This document shows, one piece after another, positions 1 through 7,618 of a DNA stretch of 64,000 nucleotides. Position numbers and translations under genes: made by a program. Under the pieces are notes generated by a model. It was given only the letters and a program-made list of their open reading frames with translations. It was not told where the DNA came from and did no database searches. The DNA is taken from contig NZ_BDGT01000007.1 in the NCBI RefSeq assembly GCF_001748285.1, positions 62,001-126,000 of the forward strand, written 5' to 3'. The first letter of the stretch is position 1. The number at the start of each line of letters is the position of its first letter. This stretch comes from Thermogemmatispora onikobensis (GTDB lineage Bacteria; Chloroflexota; Ktedonobacteria; Ktedonobacterales; Ktedonobacteraceae).

Positions 1-147
1 CGGGAGTGAGACCTCCTCGGCTATACTGAACACTGACAGGTCTGTCTCTCGCGAGAGCGGCCTCGCTTATGTGCTTGCTCGACCTTGTTTCCGTGCGTGT
101 TGTTGTTCGTCAGGTTCCCCACAAGGAAAGACGGGAGGGAGGTACCT

Positions 148-510
148 ATGCAGGATTTGGCTCAGATGCGCTGTGTCCCTTGTCGCGGCGGCGAGCCAGC
201 TTTGTCCGATGCTGAGATCAAGAATTTGCTGGCTCAGCTCCCGGGCTGGCAGGTGGCCGAGGTGGATGGAATCAAGCGCATTGAAAAGACTTTCCATTTT
301 GATAACTTCGCGCACGCTCTCGCGTTTACGGATAGGGTTGGCGCTCTTGCTGAAGAACAGGATCATCACCCGCAGCTGGTGACCGAATGGGGGCAGGTGA
401 AGGTCGCCTTCTGGACCCACGCCGTGGGCGGGTTGCATCAAAATGACTTCATTATGGCGGCTAAAACGGAGGCGGCCTTTGCTCAGGCCGAAGGCCGCAA
501 GCCATCTTAG
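148..510 (+). CDS. phhB: 4a-hydroxytetrahydrobiopterin dehydratase (PCD/DCoH)
   Basis: Predicted pterin-4a-carbinolamine dehydratase, which dehydrates 4a-hydroxytetrahydropterin to quinonoid dihydropterin in the cytoplasm, recycling the cofactor of aromatic amino acid hydroxylases. The 120-residue product matches the compact family. It carries the active-site segment EEQDHHPQL followed by the conserved block WTHAVGGLHQNDF. I chose the ATG at 148 because a purine-rich GGGAGGGAGG lies just upstream; an earlier in-frame ATG at 85 adds an unconserved extension. An N-terminal Cys pair (CVPC) is present as in many bacterial members. No aromatic hydroxylase is next to it, so the partner must be elsewhere. 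It is followed by a terminator-like hairpin, suggesting a single-gene transcript. Family assignment is secure; physiological role is inferred. Confidence 0.93.
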   Translation: MQDLAQMRCVPCRGGEPALSDAEIKNLLAQLPGWQVAEVDGIKRIEKTFHFDNFAHALAFTDRVGALAEEQDHHPQLVTEWGQVKVAFWTHAVGGLHQNDFIMAAKTEAAFAQAEGRKPS

Positions 511-602
511 CTGCCTGAAGCCGCGCTGAGAGGCCCTGAACATCAGTCTGCAACACCGGCCTGCGGGAGGCCCGACTTGGGCTTGCCCACTCAAGGCTGG
601 CC

Positions 603-634
603 AGGGAGCCATCTCACGGCTCCCTGTTGGGGCC
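603..634 (+). terminator. Hairpin terminator after the pterin dehydratase gene
   Basis: An 8-bp perfect stem (AGGGAGCC at 603-610, GGCTCCCT at 618-625) with a 7-nt loop is followed by a pyrimidine-rich stretch. It sits 93 bases after the stop codon at 510. The T-run is not pure, so termination strength is uncertain. Confidence 0.6.
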
Positions 635-758
635 TTTCTCTTCGCTCTCTCGGGGCTTCCTTCCTCTCTCCCCCTGCACCGCATACTTTTTCCCCTGGCT
701 GCTCTCTCGACACGCCCGTTGATGTCGATAATTTGACATAGTATGATATTCAAAGAGA

Positions 759-767
759 TGATATAAT
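759..767 (+). promoter_or_regulatory. Extended -10 promoter before the SGNH lipoprotein gene
   Basis: The sequence TGATATAAT (759-767) is a consensus extended -10 element (TGN plus TATAAT). A TTGACA lies at 733-738, but the 23-base spacer is too long for a classical pair, so the extended -10 may act alone. The local region is much more AT-rich than its surroundings. The rest of the 511-827 gap holds only the terminator-like hairpin. Confidence 0.5.
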
Positions 768-827
768 CCGCATAGAGAGGCAGATTGTCATTGCACTAGA
801 GGAAATCTCAAAGATCCGTGCCTGGGC

Positions 828-1670
828 ATGAGGATGACAGCGAAGGATTGGACTCGCTGGGCTGGCGTCAGCCGGCCCAGGTCTGACAGTAGTAAAGGCA
901 AGGATAGCCTACTGCAGCGGCCCTGGCCAGCGGCAGGGTCTTGGTGGCCTGGATCGTGGTCGGGTCGTTTATCTCGACCGATGGCCAACCTGTGGCTGTT
1001 GGTCAGCCTCCTCTGCGGCCTCTGCCTGCTTGGCGCCTGCGGCCCGACGAGTGAAGCGCCCGTTGCTACCGACGAGCTGGGAACCTTTCATAAAGGTCTT
1101 ATCTACGTCGCCATTGGCGCTTCCGACTCTTTTGGTTTTGGCACGGCTGATCCCTACGCCGATAACTGGCCCATCGACCTGGCTCACAAGCTTGGCCCCT
1201 CCGTTCACCTGGTCAACCTCGGCATTCCTGGGATTCATCTCCATCAGGCCCTGCGTCTGGAGCTGCCCATCGCGCTCGATGTCCATCCTGACATCGTGAC
1301 GATCTGGCTGGCCGTGAACGATTTGGCCGATCAGGTACCGGTGACGGCCTACGCGCGCGATCTGGATCTGCTCCTCTCGCGCCTGCAGGCAGGGGCGCCG
1401 CGAGCGAAGATCGCCATCGCCAATGTGCCTGACCTGACGCTGCTTCCGCACTTCCGCTCGTTCGATCAGCAATGGCTACGCTCTCAGATCCAGCTGTATA
1501 ACGCTGCCATTGCTGATAATGTCAGGAGGCACCATCTGATCCTCGTTGATCTGTCGCAGCAGCGCTACAATCTGGCCCGCCATCCCGAGTACGTGAGTGA
1601 CGATGGCCTCCATCCGAGCGTCATCGGCTACGTAGCTCTGGCTGATCTCTTTTATCAGGCTTTGCGCTGA
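828..1670 (+). CDS. SGNH/GDSL-family hydrolase, probable lipoprotein
   Basis: Predicted esterase or lipase-like hydrolase of the SGNH superfamily, probably tethered outside the membrane. The nucleophile block reads GASDSFGFG, followed by GIPG (block II Gly), WLAVND (block III Asn) and the C-terminal DGLHPS block with the catalytic Asp and His. A hydrophobic stretch ending in LLGAC resembles a lipobox, with Cys as the lipidated residue. The ATG at 981 would put that signal at the very N-terminus but gives an n-region without Lys or Arg; the ATG at 828 adds about 50 residues, including the Arg residues directly before the hydrophobic core. Neither has a strong ribosome-binding site, so the start is unresolved. 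Substrate cannot be told from sequence. Confidence 0.82.
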   Translation: MRMTAKDWTRWAGVSRPRSDSSKGKDSLLQRPWPAAGSWWPGSWSGRLSRPMANLWLLVSLLCGLCLLGACGPTSEAPVATDELGTFHKGLIYVAIGASDSFGFGTADPYADNWPIDLAHKLGPSVHLVNLGIPGIHLHQALRLELPIALDVHPDIVTIWLAVNDLADQVPVTAYARDLDLLLSRLQAGAPRAKIAIANVPDLTLLPHFRSFDQQWLRSQIQLYNAAIADNVRRHHLILVDLSQQRYNLARHPEYVSDDGLHPSVIGYVALADLFYQALR

Positions 1671-1801
1671 GACAGGGCGCGGCCTGGCGCCGCTTGAGCG
1701 ACAGAGGCCGGTAGTGTGTGTGACCCGGCAGATAAGCAGTAAGGCAGGCTGCCACGGAGGAGGGCAGCTGTGACAGGAGGTATCGGACAGGCTCAGTCAG
1801 T

Positions 1802-4800
1802 TTGCAAGAACGTGGCATGACGGAACTTTTTGGCATCCCACTAGATACGCTCAGCACAATCCTGCTGACCATTACCCTGGCGATTGTGGCGCTGGTTCTG
1901 GTACTGGCGCTGGGCAATCGGCTTTTTTTTAAGATCGGTGTGCGCAACATCCCGCGGCGGCGCACGCAGATGATGCTGATCATCTTCGCGCTCATGCTGT
2001 CGACTACGCTGCTCTCTAGCGCCCTGGCAACCGGTGATGTTATGACAGGCGCGGTGCGCAGTGTGGCGACCTACAATGTGGGCAACGTTGATGAGACGAT
2101 CGAGGGTGGCTCTGGTGATCTGGGCTTCTTCGACGAGGCAGTCTATTATCGCCTGCGGGCGCAGCTGCGTGACGACCCCGACATTGCGGCCCTGGGGGCG
2201 GCCATTATGGAACATGACCTGCTGGTGGCCGATCAGACCTCGCGTCAGGTGCGCTCGGCTGTAACAGCTCTGGCTGCTCTGCCAGGTAGCGAGGATGGAT
2301 TTGGGGGGATTGTGGCCGAGGATGGCAAGGGCCGTTTACATCTCACCTCGCTGGGTCGCAACGAGGTCTATCTGAATCGGACACTGGCGCAGCTTTTAAA
2401 CGCTCATGCGGGCGATCGCCTCTATCTCTACTCACAGCGCTGGCCAGGGCAGCGCTATGAGGTGCGTGTGCGTGCTATTGCCGATAGCAGCGGCATGATA
2501 GGCGAAACGCCTTTCATTGTCAGTCAGGTGCAGCTCTTTCGGCGAATTGAGCAGTGCGGCGAGGCCATCACGCAGATTTTCGTGGCCAATCGCGGGAGCG
2601 ATGGACCTGATAGCATTGCCATCTCCGATCGCGTCGAAGAGAAGCTAGAGCGGCTCATCCCGCGCAACGTCCATGTCATTGAGGTCAAGAAGCTCGCTAT
2701 TCTCAACTCGGAGAAGGCGCAAGACATTTTCTCGCGCATCTTCGTGTTATTCACCCTCTTTATTGTGGCCATTGGGATGCTGCTCATCTTTCTCATCTTC
2801 GTGCTGTTGGCGGCGGAACGGAGGGTTGAGATGGGCATGGCCCGGGCTGTTGGGGTACTGCGTCGTCATCTGGTCTTGACCTTCCTCTTCGAAGGGGCGA
2901 TCTACGATTTGCTGGCCTCCTTCATCGGCCTGGCGCTTGGCGTGGCCATTGGGGCCTTGCTGGTGCTGCTGCTCGGGCCGGTGCTGGAGCGCTTCGACTT
3001 TCCGCTCAAGCTGACCTTTCAGCCGCGCAGTCTGCTCATCGCCTACTGTCTTGGTGCCATCTTCACCTTCTGCGCTGTGACGGTCTCTGCCTGGCTAGTG
3101 AGTCGTATGACCGTGGTGGAGGCTCTGCGCAATCTGCCGGAGCCCGAGCGGCGATCGCGCACGCTGGCGGAGCTGAGGGAGCTATTTGGGCTGGTGGGGA
3201 AGGCGCTGCGTCAGCGCAGTCGTCGCCTGCTCAGCTATCTCAGCGAGCTGCTCATCGAGAGCGGGCGGGCCCTGGTCCTCGCGGGCCTGCTTCCGTTACT
3301 GGTGGGCCTCGGGCTGCTCTCCTATGGTCTGACAGAGCGCCTGGTAGCTCCCTTCTCCCTGGGCCTCTCGCTCCTGGTCATTGGTGGCTGTCTGTTTCTC
3401 AAGACCGGCATGGTGGCTTTTAGTCCTGCCAGGTACAAGCCGCAGGTTCGTCGTCTCGGCGAGCGGCTGGTGCCGGCCATTGCTGGCCTGCTCATCTGTG
3501 CCTACTGGGCTGTTCCTTTCGACCTCTTCGCCTCCTTGGGCCTGGTGCGTTTTCGCTCCAGCATCGAAGTCTTCTTTCTGGCTGGTTTTATGATGACACT
3601 GGGGATTGTCTGGGCCCTTGTTGCCAACGGCGAGCTGCTGGTCAAGCCGCTGCTGGCGCTCTCGCGCGTGTGTCCACGTCTGCATCTATTGGCCCGTCTG
3701 ATGGCCTCCTATCCGCTGCACTATCGTTTTCGCATGGGGCTGAGCGTGATGATGTTCAGCCTGGTTGTTTTTGCTTTGACCGTGATGACCGTGATCACGG
3801 CGGCCATGCAGCACAGCTACACCGACATTAATCTGCAGACCGGCGGCTACGATATTCAGGCCATTCCCTACTTTCGGCCCTTGTTGTCCAGTCAGGGAAA
3901 AGAGGCCCCTGATGAGCAATTGCGGGCCATGCTGGCGCGGCATGGCATTGATCCTGGGGCTTTCAGCGCCATCGGGGTGCGCACCACGACGCTGGTGGGG
4001 GTCATTCAGCCGACAGCCTCTCAGCCGGCCTGGCGGCTCTATCCGGCTCAGGTGATCAGTGGGGGCTTTCTCCAGGGCTATGGTTTGCATTTGGTGGCGC
4101 GCGCGCGGGGTTTCAACAGTGATGCCGCTGTCTGGGAGGCGCTGCAAGAGCATCCGAACTACGCCTTGATTGACAGCAGTGCCCTGGCGGCCAGCCTGGG
4201 GGCCCGTGGTTCGCCTGGGGTTTATGATCCCTCGGCGCCGACGGCCAGTGAGGCTGGAGCCCCGCTCACGCCGCCCGGCCTCGATCCTTACTATACCTTT
4301 GCCCTCAGTGGGATCTCGCTGGGAGAAACGAGCTTCACGCCGCAAAGCCTCTGGGTGACGCGCTCGCCGGGGGGTGATGGTCTTTCTGCCTTGCTCAATG
4401 CCTCGGTCGCCAAGCTCACCATTATTGGTGTGGTTGATAATAGCAATGGAGATCATTTCGGACTCTACATATCGCAGCGACTCTATGGTTCAATTGCACC
4501 CGCTCCGAACAATCCCGAAGTCCAGGCGTATTACTTTAAGGTGGCGCCAGGTCAGGATAAGCGAGCGTTGGCCTTGCAGCTTGGCTCGGCCTTTCTCGAC
4601 GAGGGCCTTGAGACGACCGTTTTGGAAGATGCCATCTGGGAAGTGCGTGGGCCGCGCATCCTTCTCAGCGATATCATGATCGGCATTGTCGGGCTGGCCC
4701 TCTTGCTAGGGGTAGCGGCCCTGGCCATTACGGGGACGCGCGCCGTGATTGAGCGGCGTCAACAGATTGGGATGCTGCGCGCGCTCGGGTGCAGCCGTCG

Positions 4801-5068
4801 TTTGATCAGGACGGCCTTCCTGGGGGAGTCCGTTCTGGTGGCGGTGCTCGGCAGTTTGATCGGTCTCGTGCTGGGTTTGCTGCTGGCGAGCAATCTGTTC
4901 GCTGCCAACTTCTTTGAGCGCTATCAGACTGGCCTGGTCTTTGTCATTCCCTGGGGCCAACTGGCCTTCATCATCGGTCTGGCTCTGATGGCCTCGCTGG
5001 TGGCGGCGCTCCTGCCGGCCTGGCAGGCGGGGCGGGTCACGCCGATCGAGGCCTTGCGTTATCAGTAA
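1802..5068 (+). CDS. Large FtsX/MacB-type ABC transporter permease
   Basis: A 1,088-residue integral membrane protein with two FtsX-type permease units. After an N-terminal membrane pair there is a long extracytoplasmic domain (about residues 80-300), then a helix cluster with the conserved cytoplasmic piece ERRVEMGMARAVGVLRR (about 335-350). A second extracytoplasmic domain precedes the C-terminal unit with ERRQQIGMLRALGCSRR and the ending PIEALRYQ, typical of FtsX permeases. Such proteins work with a separate ATPase to drive lipoprotein or peptide export, or mechanotransmission. No ATP-binding subunit is adjacent, which is unusual. The start is a TTG at 1802, 21 bases after AGGAGG at 1775-1780, with an alternative ATG at 1817. 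Substrate unknown. Confidence 0.85.
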   Translation: MQERGMTELFGIPLDTLSTILLTITLAIVALVLVLALGNRLFFKIGVRNIPRRRTQMMLIIFALMLSTTLLSSALATGDVMTGAVRSVATYNVGNVDETIEGGSGDLGFFDEAVYYRLRAQLRDDPDIAALGAAIMEHDLLVADQTSRQVRSAVTALAALPGSEDGFGGIVAEDGKGRLHLTSLGRNEVYLNRTLAQLLNAHAGDRLYLYSQRWPGQRYEVRVRAIADSSGMIGETPFIVSQVQLFRRIEQCGEAITQIFVANRGSDGPDSIAISDRVEEKLERLIPRNVHVIEVKKLAILNSEKAQDIFSRIFVLFTLFIVAIGMLLIFLIFVLLAAERRVEMGMARAVGVLRRHLVLTFLFEGAIYDLLASFIGLALGVAIGALLVLLLGPVLERFDFPLKLTFQPRSLLIAYCLGAIFTFCAVTVSAWLVSRMTVVEALRNLPEPERRSRTLAELRELFGLVGKALRQRSRRLLSYLSELLIESGRALVLAGLLPLLVGLGLLSYGLTERLVAPFSLGLSLLVIGGCLFLKTGMVAFSPARYKPQVRRLGERLVPAIAGLLICAYWAVPFDLFASLGLVRFRSSIEVFFLAGFMMTLGIVWALVANGELLVKPLLALSRVCPRLHLLARLMASYPLHYRFRMGLSVMMFSLVVFALTVMTVITAAMQHSYTDINLQTGGYDIQAIPYFRPLLSSQGKEAPDEQLRAMLARHGIDPGAFSAIGVRTTTLVGVIQPTASQPAWRLYPAQVISGGFLQGYGLHLVARARGFNSDAAVWEALQEHPNYALIDSSALAASLGARGSPGVYDPSAPTASEAGAPLTPPGLDPYYTFALSGISLGETSFTPQSLWVTRSPGGDGLSALLNASVAKLTIIGVVDNSNGDHFGLYISQRLYGSIAPAPNNPEVQAYYFKVAPGQDKRALALQLGSAFLDEGLETTVLEDAIWEVRGPRILLSDIMIGIVGLALLLGVAALAITGTRAVIERRQQIGMLRALGCSRRLIRTAFLGESVLVAVLGSLIGLVLGLLLASNLFAANFFERYQTGLVFVIPWGQLAFIIGLALMASLVAALLPAWQAGRVTPIEALRYQ

Positions 5069-5174
5069 GGGAGGCGCTTCCCCCTGGAGGAGCGGCGGAT
5101 GGCGCAGGGGCAGCAGCCTGGCGGCGCTTTACTGTTGGCTCTGCCGGGGACAGCCGGGGATCTCCTGGCTGGCG

Positions 5175-7199
5175 CTAGCAGGTCCAGGTGACCTGCGCCG
5201 AGGTGCCATCCTGGGTGCGAAAGAGCAGCAGGCCCTGACGCGGGCAGGAGGCGTAGATGTAGATCGTGACTTGCTGTTGACTGCCAGGCTCTAGCCAGCC
5301 TTGCTGTGGCGCGAAGAAGGCGCGGACGTTTGAGCTGCTGGCCGACCACTGGGTGGTATCGCTGGCTGCGGAGGAGAGCGAGAGCGTGACCTGGCAGCGG
5401 AAGGTGAAGCTCTCATGGCTGCAGCTGTTTGGTCCGTTGAGCTGGGCTGGACTGACGGCCAGCAGCGGAGGGGTGGGCGTAGGGGTGGGTGTGGGCGTGG
5501 GACGCGGGGTCGGGCTGGGCGTAGGGCTGGGTGTGGGCGTGGGTGTCGCTGTAGGTGAGGGTGAAGGTGTCGGACTGGGCAGGGGCGACGGCGTTGAGGT
5601 CACCGTGACAATGGCGGTGCTTGTGGAGATCGTGGGAGTCTGTTGGGCTGTTTGGCGCCACAGGCCGGCTGAGAGCAGTGGCAGGAGCAGGATGATGAGC
5701 AGGCTCAGGATGACCAGGAGGCTGACCGCCCCCATGAGAATCCAGCGTCCCTGACTGGCCTCGCGCCAATAGCTCACGCCCTGACTACCGCGAAGAGCGG
5801 CTGGGCTGCCGGATGCTGGCCTGACGCTCTCGCTCACTAACGTAGGCTGCTCGTTCCAGAGAAGAGCGGGCGTGGCTGAGGCTTCTACCTCCTCCAGCTC
5901 GCTGGCCTGCTGATGCAGCTCTCCTGCTTGTTCCAGGGCGCTTCCGCTCGCGTCTGGAGCTGGAGACGGGCTTGAGGCAGGCGATGAGCTGGCAGGTGCC
6001 TCTCCCTCGCCTGGGGGGAAGGCTGCCCCCTGGCTCTGGTTGGGCAGGGCGAGCTGTGGTATGGTCTCCTGCTCGTAGATTGAGATCTCTCTCTCTGTCA
6101 ATGCATTGCTGGTGAAAATCCCTGCCTGCCTTTGAGTACTGCTGGCCTCGCTGCTGGCGCTACTTGCTGCCGGAGCCTCGGGTATGCCAGGCTGAGTCCC
6201 TCCGGGGGCGATGGGCTGGTCGAGATTGGGGCTGGAACCCTCGGCCTCGGGGACACGGCTGGCCTCGCTGGGGCGGAACAGTTCGCCGCTCGCCGGTGAG
6301 AACTCGAGGGGGGATGGTCTGGCTCGCCCCGCTGATAGCAAACGTGTCTCGCTGGCTGGTGCGGGTAGGCTAGGGGCAGGAGTGGTGCCAGCTGCCGGGA
6401 AGAGCGCTGCCATGAACTCCTTGACGGTGGGGAAGCGTTGGTTGCTGTCTTTGGACAGGGCTTGCAGAAGCACCTCATCTACCCGGCGCGGCAGCAGCAA
6501 GTTGAGCTGCGTCGGAGCTACCGGCTGCTCATGGGTATGCTGCCGGGCTAACGTTGCAAAATCGGTGCCGCTGAAAGGAGGTCGCCCAGTCAGCAGCTCA
6601 TAGGCGAGGCAGGCCAGAGCATACTGATCGCTGGCGCGGCTCGCCATCCCTTCGAACTGCTCAGGGGCCATGTAAGGCCAACTGCCAGGGCGCAGCTGCG
6701 GCTCACCGTCGGTGGCGGTGGCCCAGCTGAAGTCGGTGAGCCACAGCTCTCCTTTGGTATTGAAGAGGATGTTCTCCGGCTTCAGGTTGCCATGCATCAC
6801 GTTGAAGTGATGGGCGTAAGCCAGAGCCTCAGCGACCTGCTGCAATAAGGTCCCCGCCTCGGAGAGGCTCAGCGGGGTCATCCCCTGGCGTGCCAGCCGC
6901 TGGCGCAGCGAGCCACGCAGCGCGTATTCGCTCATCAAATAGGCTTCGTCCTGGTCGACCCCGCTCTCTAGCGGAGGAAGCAGATGCGGATGGCGCAGCA
7001 TCCTCAGCAGGCGCACTTCGCGGAAATACTGCTCGCGATTGCGAGGAAAAGGTGGGTGGAAGAACTTGATCACCACTGTGTGGCCGGGGGCTGTCAGATG
7101 CTGAGCCAGATAGGCGCTACTTGCTGGTCGATTGCCGAGGCCGGCAATGATCCGATAGTGGCCAATCACTCTATCGATATAGCGATTGCGCTCGCGCAT
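5175..7199 (-). CDS. Membrane-anchored Ser/Thr kinase-like protein, probable pseudokinase
   Basis: A 674-residue protein of the bacterial Hanks-type kinase (PknB-like) group. Kinase-like domain about 10-270, low-complexity Pro/Ala/Ser-rich juxtamembrane region, one membrane helix (about 487-511), a Pro/Thr linker (538-578) and a BACON-like extracellular domain with Cys pairs. The ATP-anchoring Lys is kept (VVIKFF, K45), as are the DFG Asp (DFS, D156) and the APE motif, but the catalytic loop reads HGNLKPEN: the HRD Asp is Asn138. The Gly-rich loop is also poor (GLGNRPASS). The family normally phosphorylates Ser/Thr; here a binding or allosteric role is as likely. ATG at 7199 follows GGAGG. 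It is divergent from the BACON-repeat gene at 7619 and has its own promoter. Confidence 0.88.
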   Translation of the reverse strand: MRERNRYIDRVIGHYRIIAGLGNRPASSAYLAQHLTAPGHTVVIKFFHPPFPRNREQYFREVRLLRMLRHPHLLPPLESGVDQDEAYLMSEYALRGSLRQRLARQGMTPLSLSEAGTLLQQVAEALAYAHHFNVMHGNLKPENILFNTKGELWLTDFSWATATDGEPQLRPGSWPYMAPEQFEGMASRASDQYALACLAYELLTGRPPFSGTDFATLARQHTHEQPVAPTQLNLLLPRRVDEVLLQALSKDSNQRFPTVKEFMAALFPAAGTTPAPSLPAPASETRLLSAGRARPSPLEFSPASGELFRPSEASRVPEAEGSSPNLDQPIAPGGTQPGIPEAPAASSASSEASSTQRQAGIFTSNALTEREISIYEQETIPQLALPNQSQGAAFPPGEGEAPASSSPASSPSPAPDASGSALEQAGELHQQASELEEVEASATPALLWNEQPTLVSESVRPASGSPAALRGSQGVSYWREASQGRWILMGAVSLLVILSLLIILLLPLLSAGLWRQTAQQTPTISTSTAIVTVTSTPSPLPSPTPSPSPTATPTPTPSPTPSPTPRPTPTPTPTPTPPLLAVSPAQLNGPNSCSHESFTFRCQVTLSLSSAASDTTQWSASSSNVRAFFAPQQGWLEPGSQQQVTIYIYASCPRQGLLLFRTQDGTSAQVTWTC
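5466..5588 (-). repeat. Pro/Thr-codon repeat encoding an extracellular linker
   Basis: Degenerate tandem GGGTGT/GGGCGT-like units on the plus strand encode alternating Pro-Thr/Ser-Pro residues on the minus strand (residues 538-578 of the kinase-like protein). This is a coding low-complexity tract, prone to length change, not a CRISPR array. Confidence 0.8.
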
Positions 7200-7389
7200 A
7201 GCTCCTCCACCGGGGCATGAGGACTGTCATCCGCAGGTGACCATTACTGCTTCTGTCCTGTCGGTCACTGCTCCATTTGACCAGGGGTGCTGTTTCTACC
7301 TCTTGCCACATCTTGCTTCCCCCTCTTCTTTTCTCGCTTGCTTGCTTTTGGCGCGCGCTCACGGGACTATCTCATTCCAGAGCAAGGAG

Positions 7390-7419
7390 AGTATAACTGG
7401 CACTTCTGCATGGTGTCAA
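7390..7419 (-). promoter_or_regulatory. Sigma-70-type promoter for the kinase-like gene
   Basis: On the minus strand a perfect TTGACA (plus-strand 7414-7419) is followed after 18 bases by TATACT (7390-7395). It faces the kinase-like gene, with a leader of about 180 bases. The 7200-7618 gap holds this promoter, a weaker plus-strand one and no convincing gene. Confidence 0.65.
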
Positions 7420-7438
7420 TGAAAGAGAGAAATGGGGG

Positions 7439-7468
7439 ATGACAATAGCTCCCTGCGCCTGATAATAT
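7439..7468 (+). promoter_or_regulatory. Possible divergent promoter for the BACON-repeat gene
   Basis: ATGACA at 7439-7444 and TAATAT at 7463-7468 with an 18-base spacer face the gene at 7619. It lies 20 bases from the divergent kinase promoter, so one regulator could act on both. Matches are imperfect. Confidence 0.4.
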
Positions 7469-7618
7469 CAAGACGAATGGGCTGCAGCCTCTTCTAGAGT
7501 GACTCACTCGTGAATTCTTCGTTATCTATTCATAGCAGTACCAGAGCTGCCCATTTGGACTGAGTTGGTCGTAGGATCATAGGATGCGGCTTGAGAGTGT
7601 AGGAAGGGTCTGGTGATA

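Noticed and set aside
5466-5588. Short tandem repeats suggesting CRISPR or VNTR outside genes
   Set aside because: They are in-frame Pro/Thr codons of the kinase-like protein's linker.
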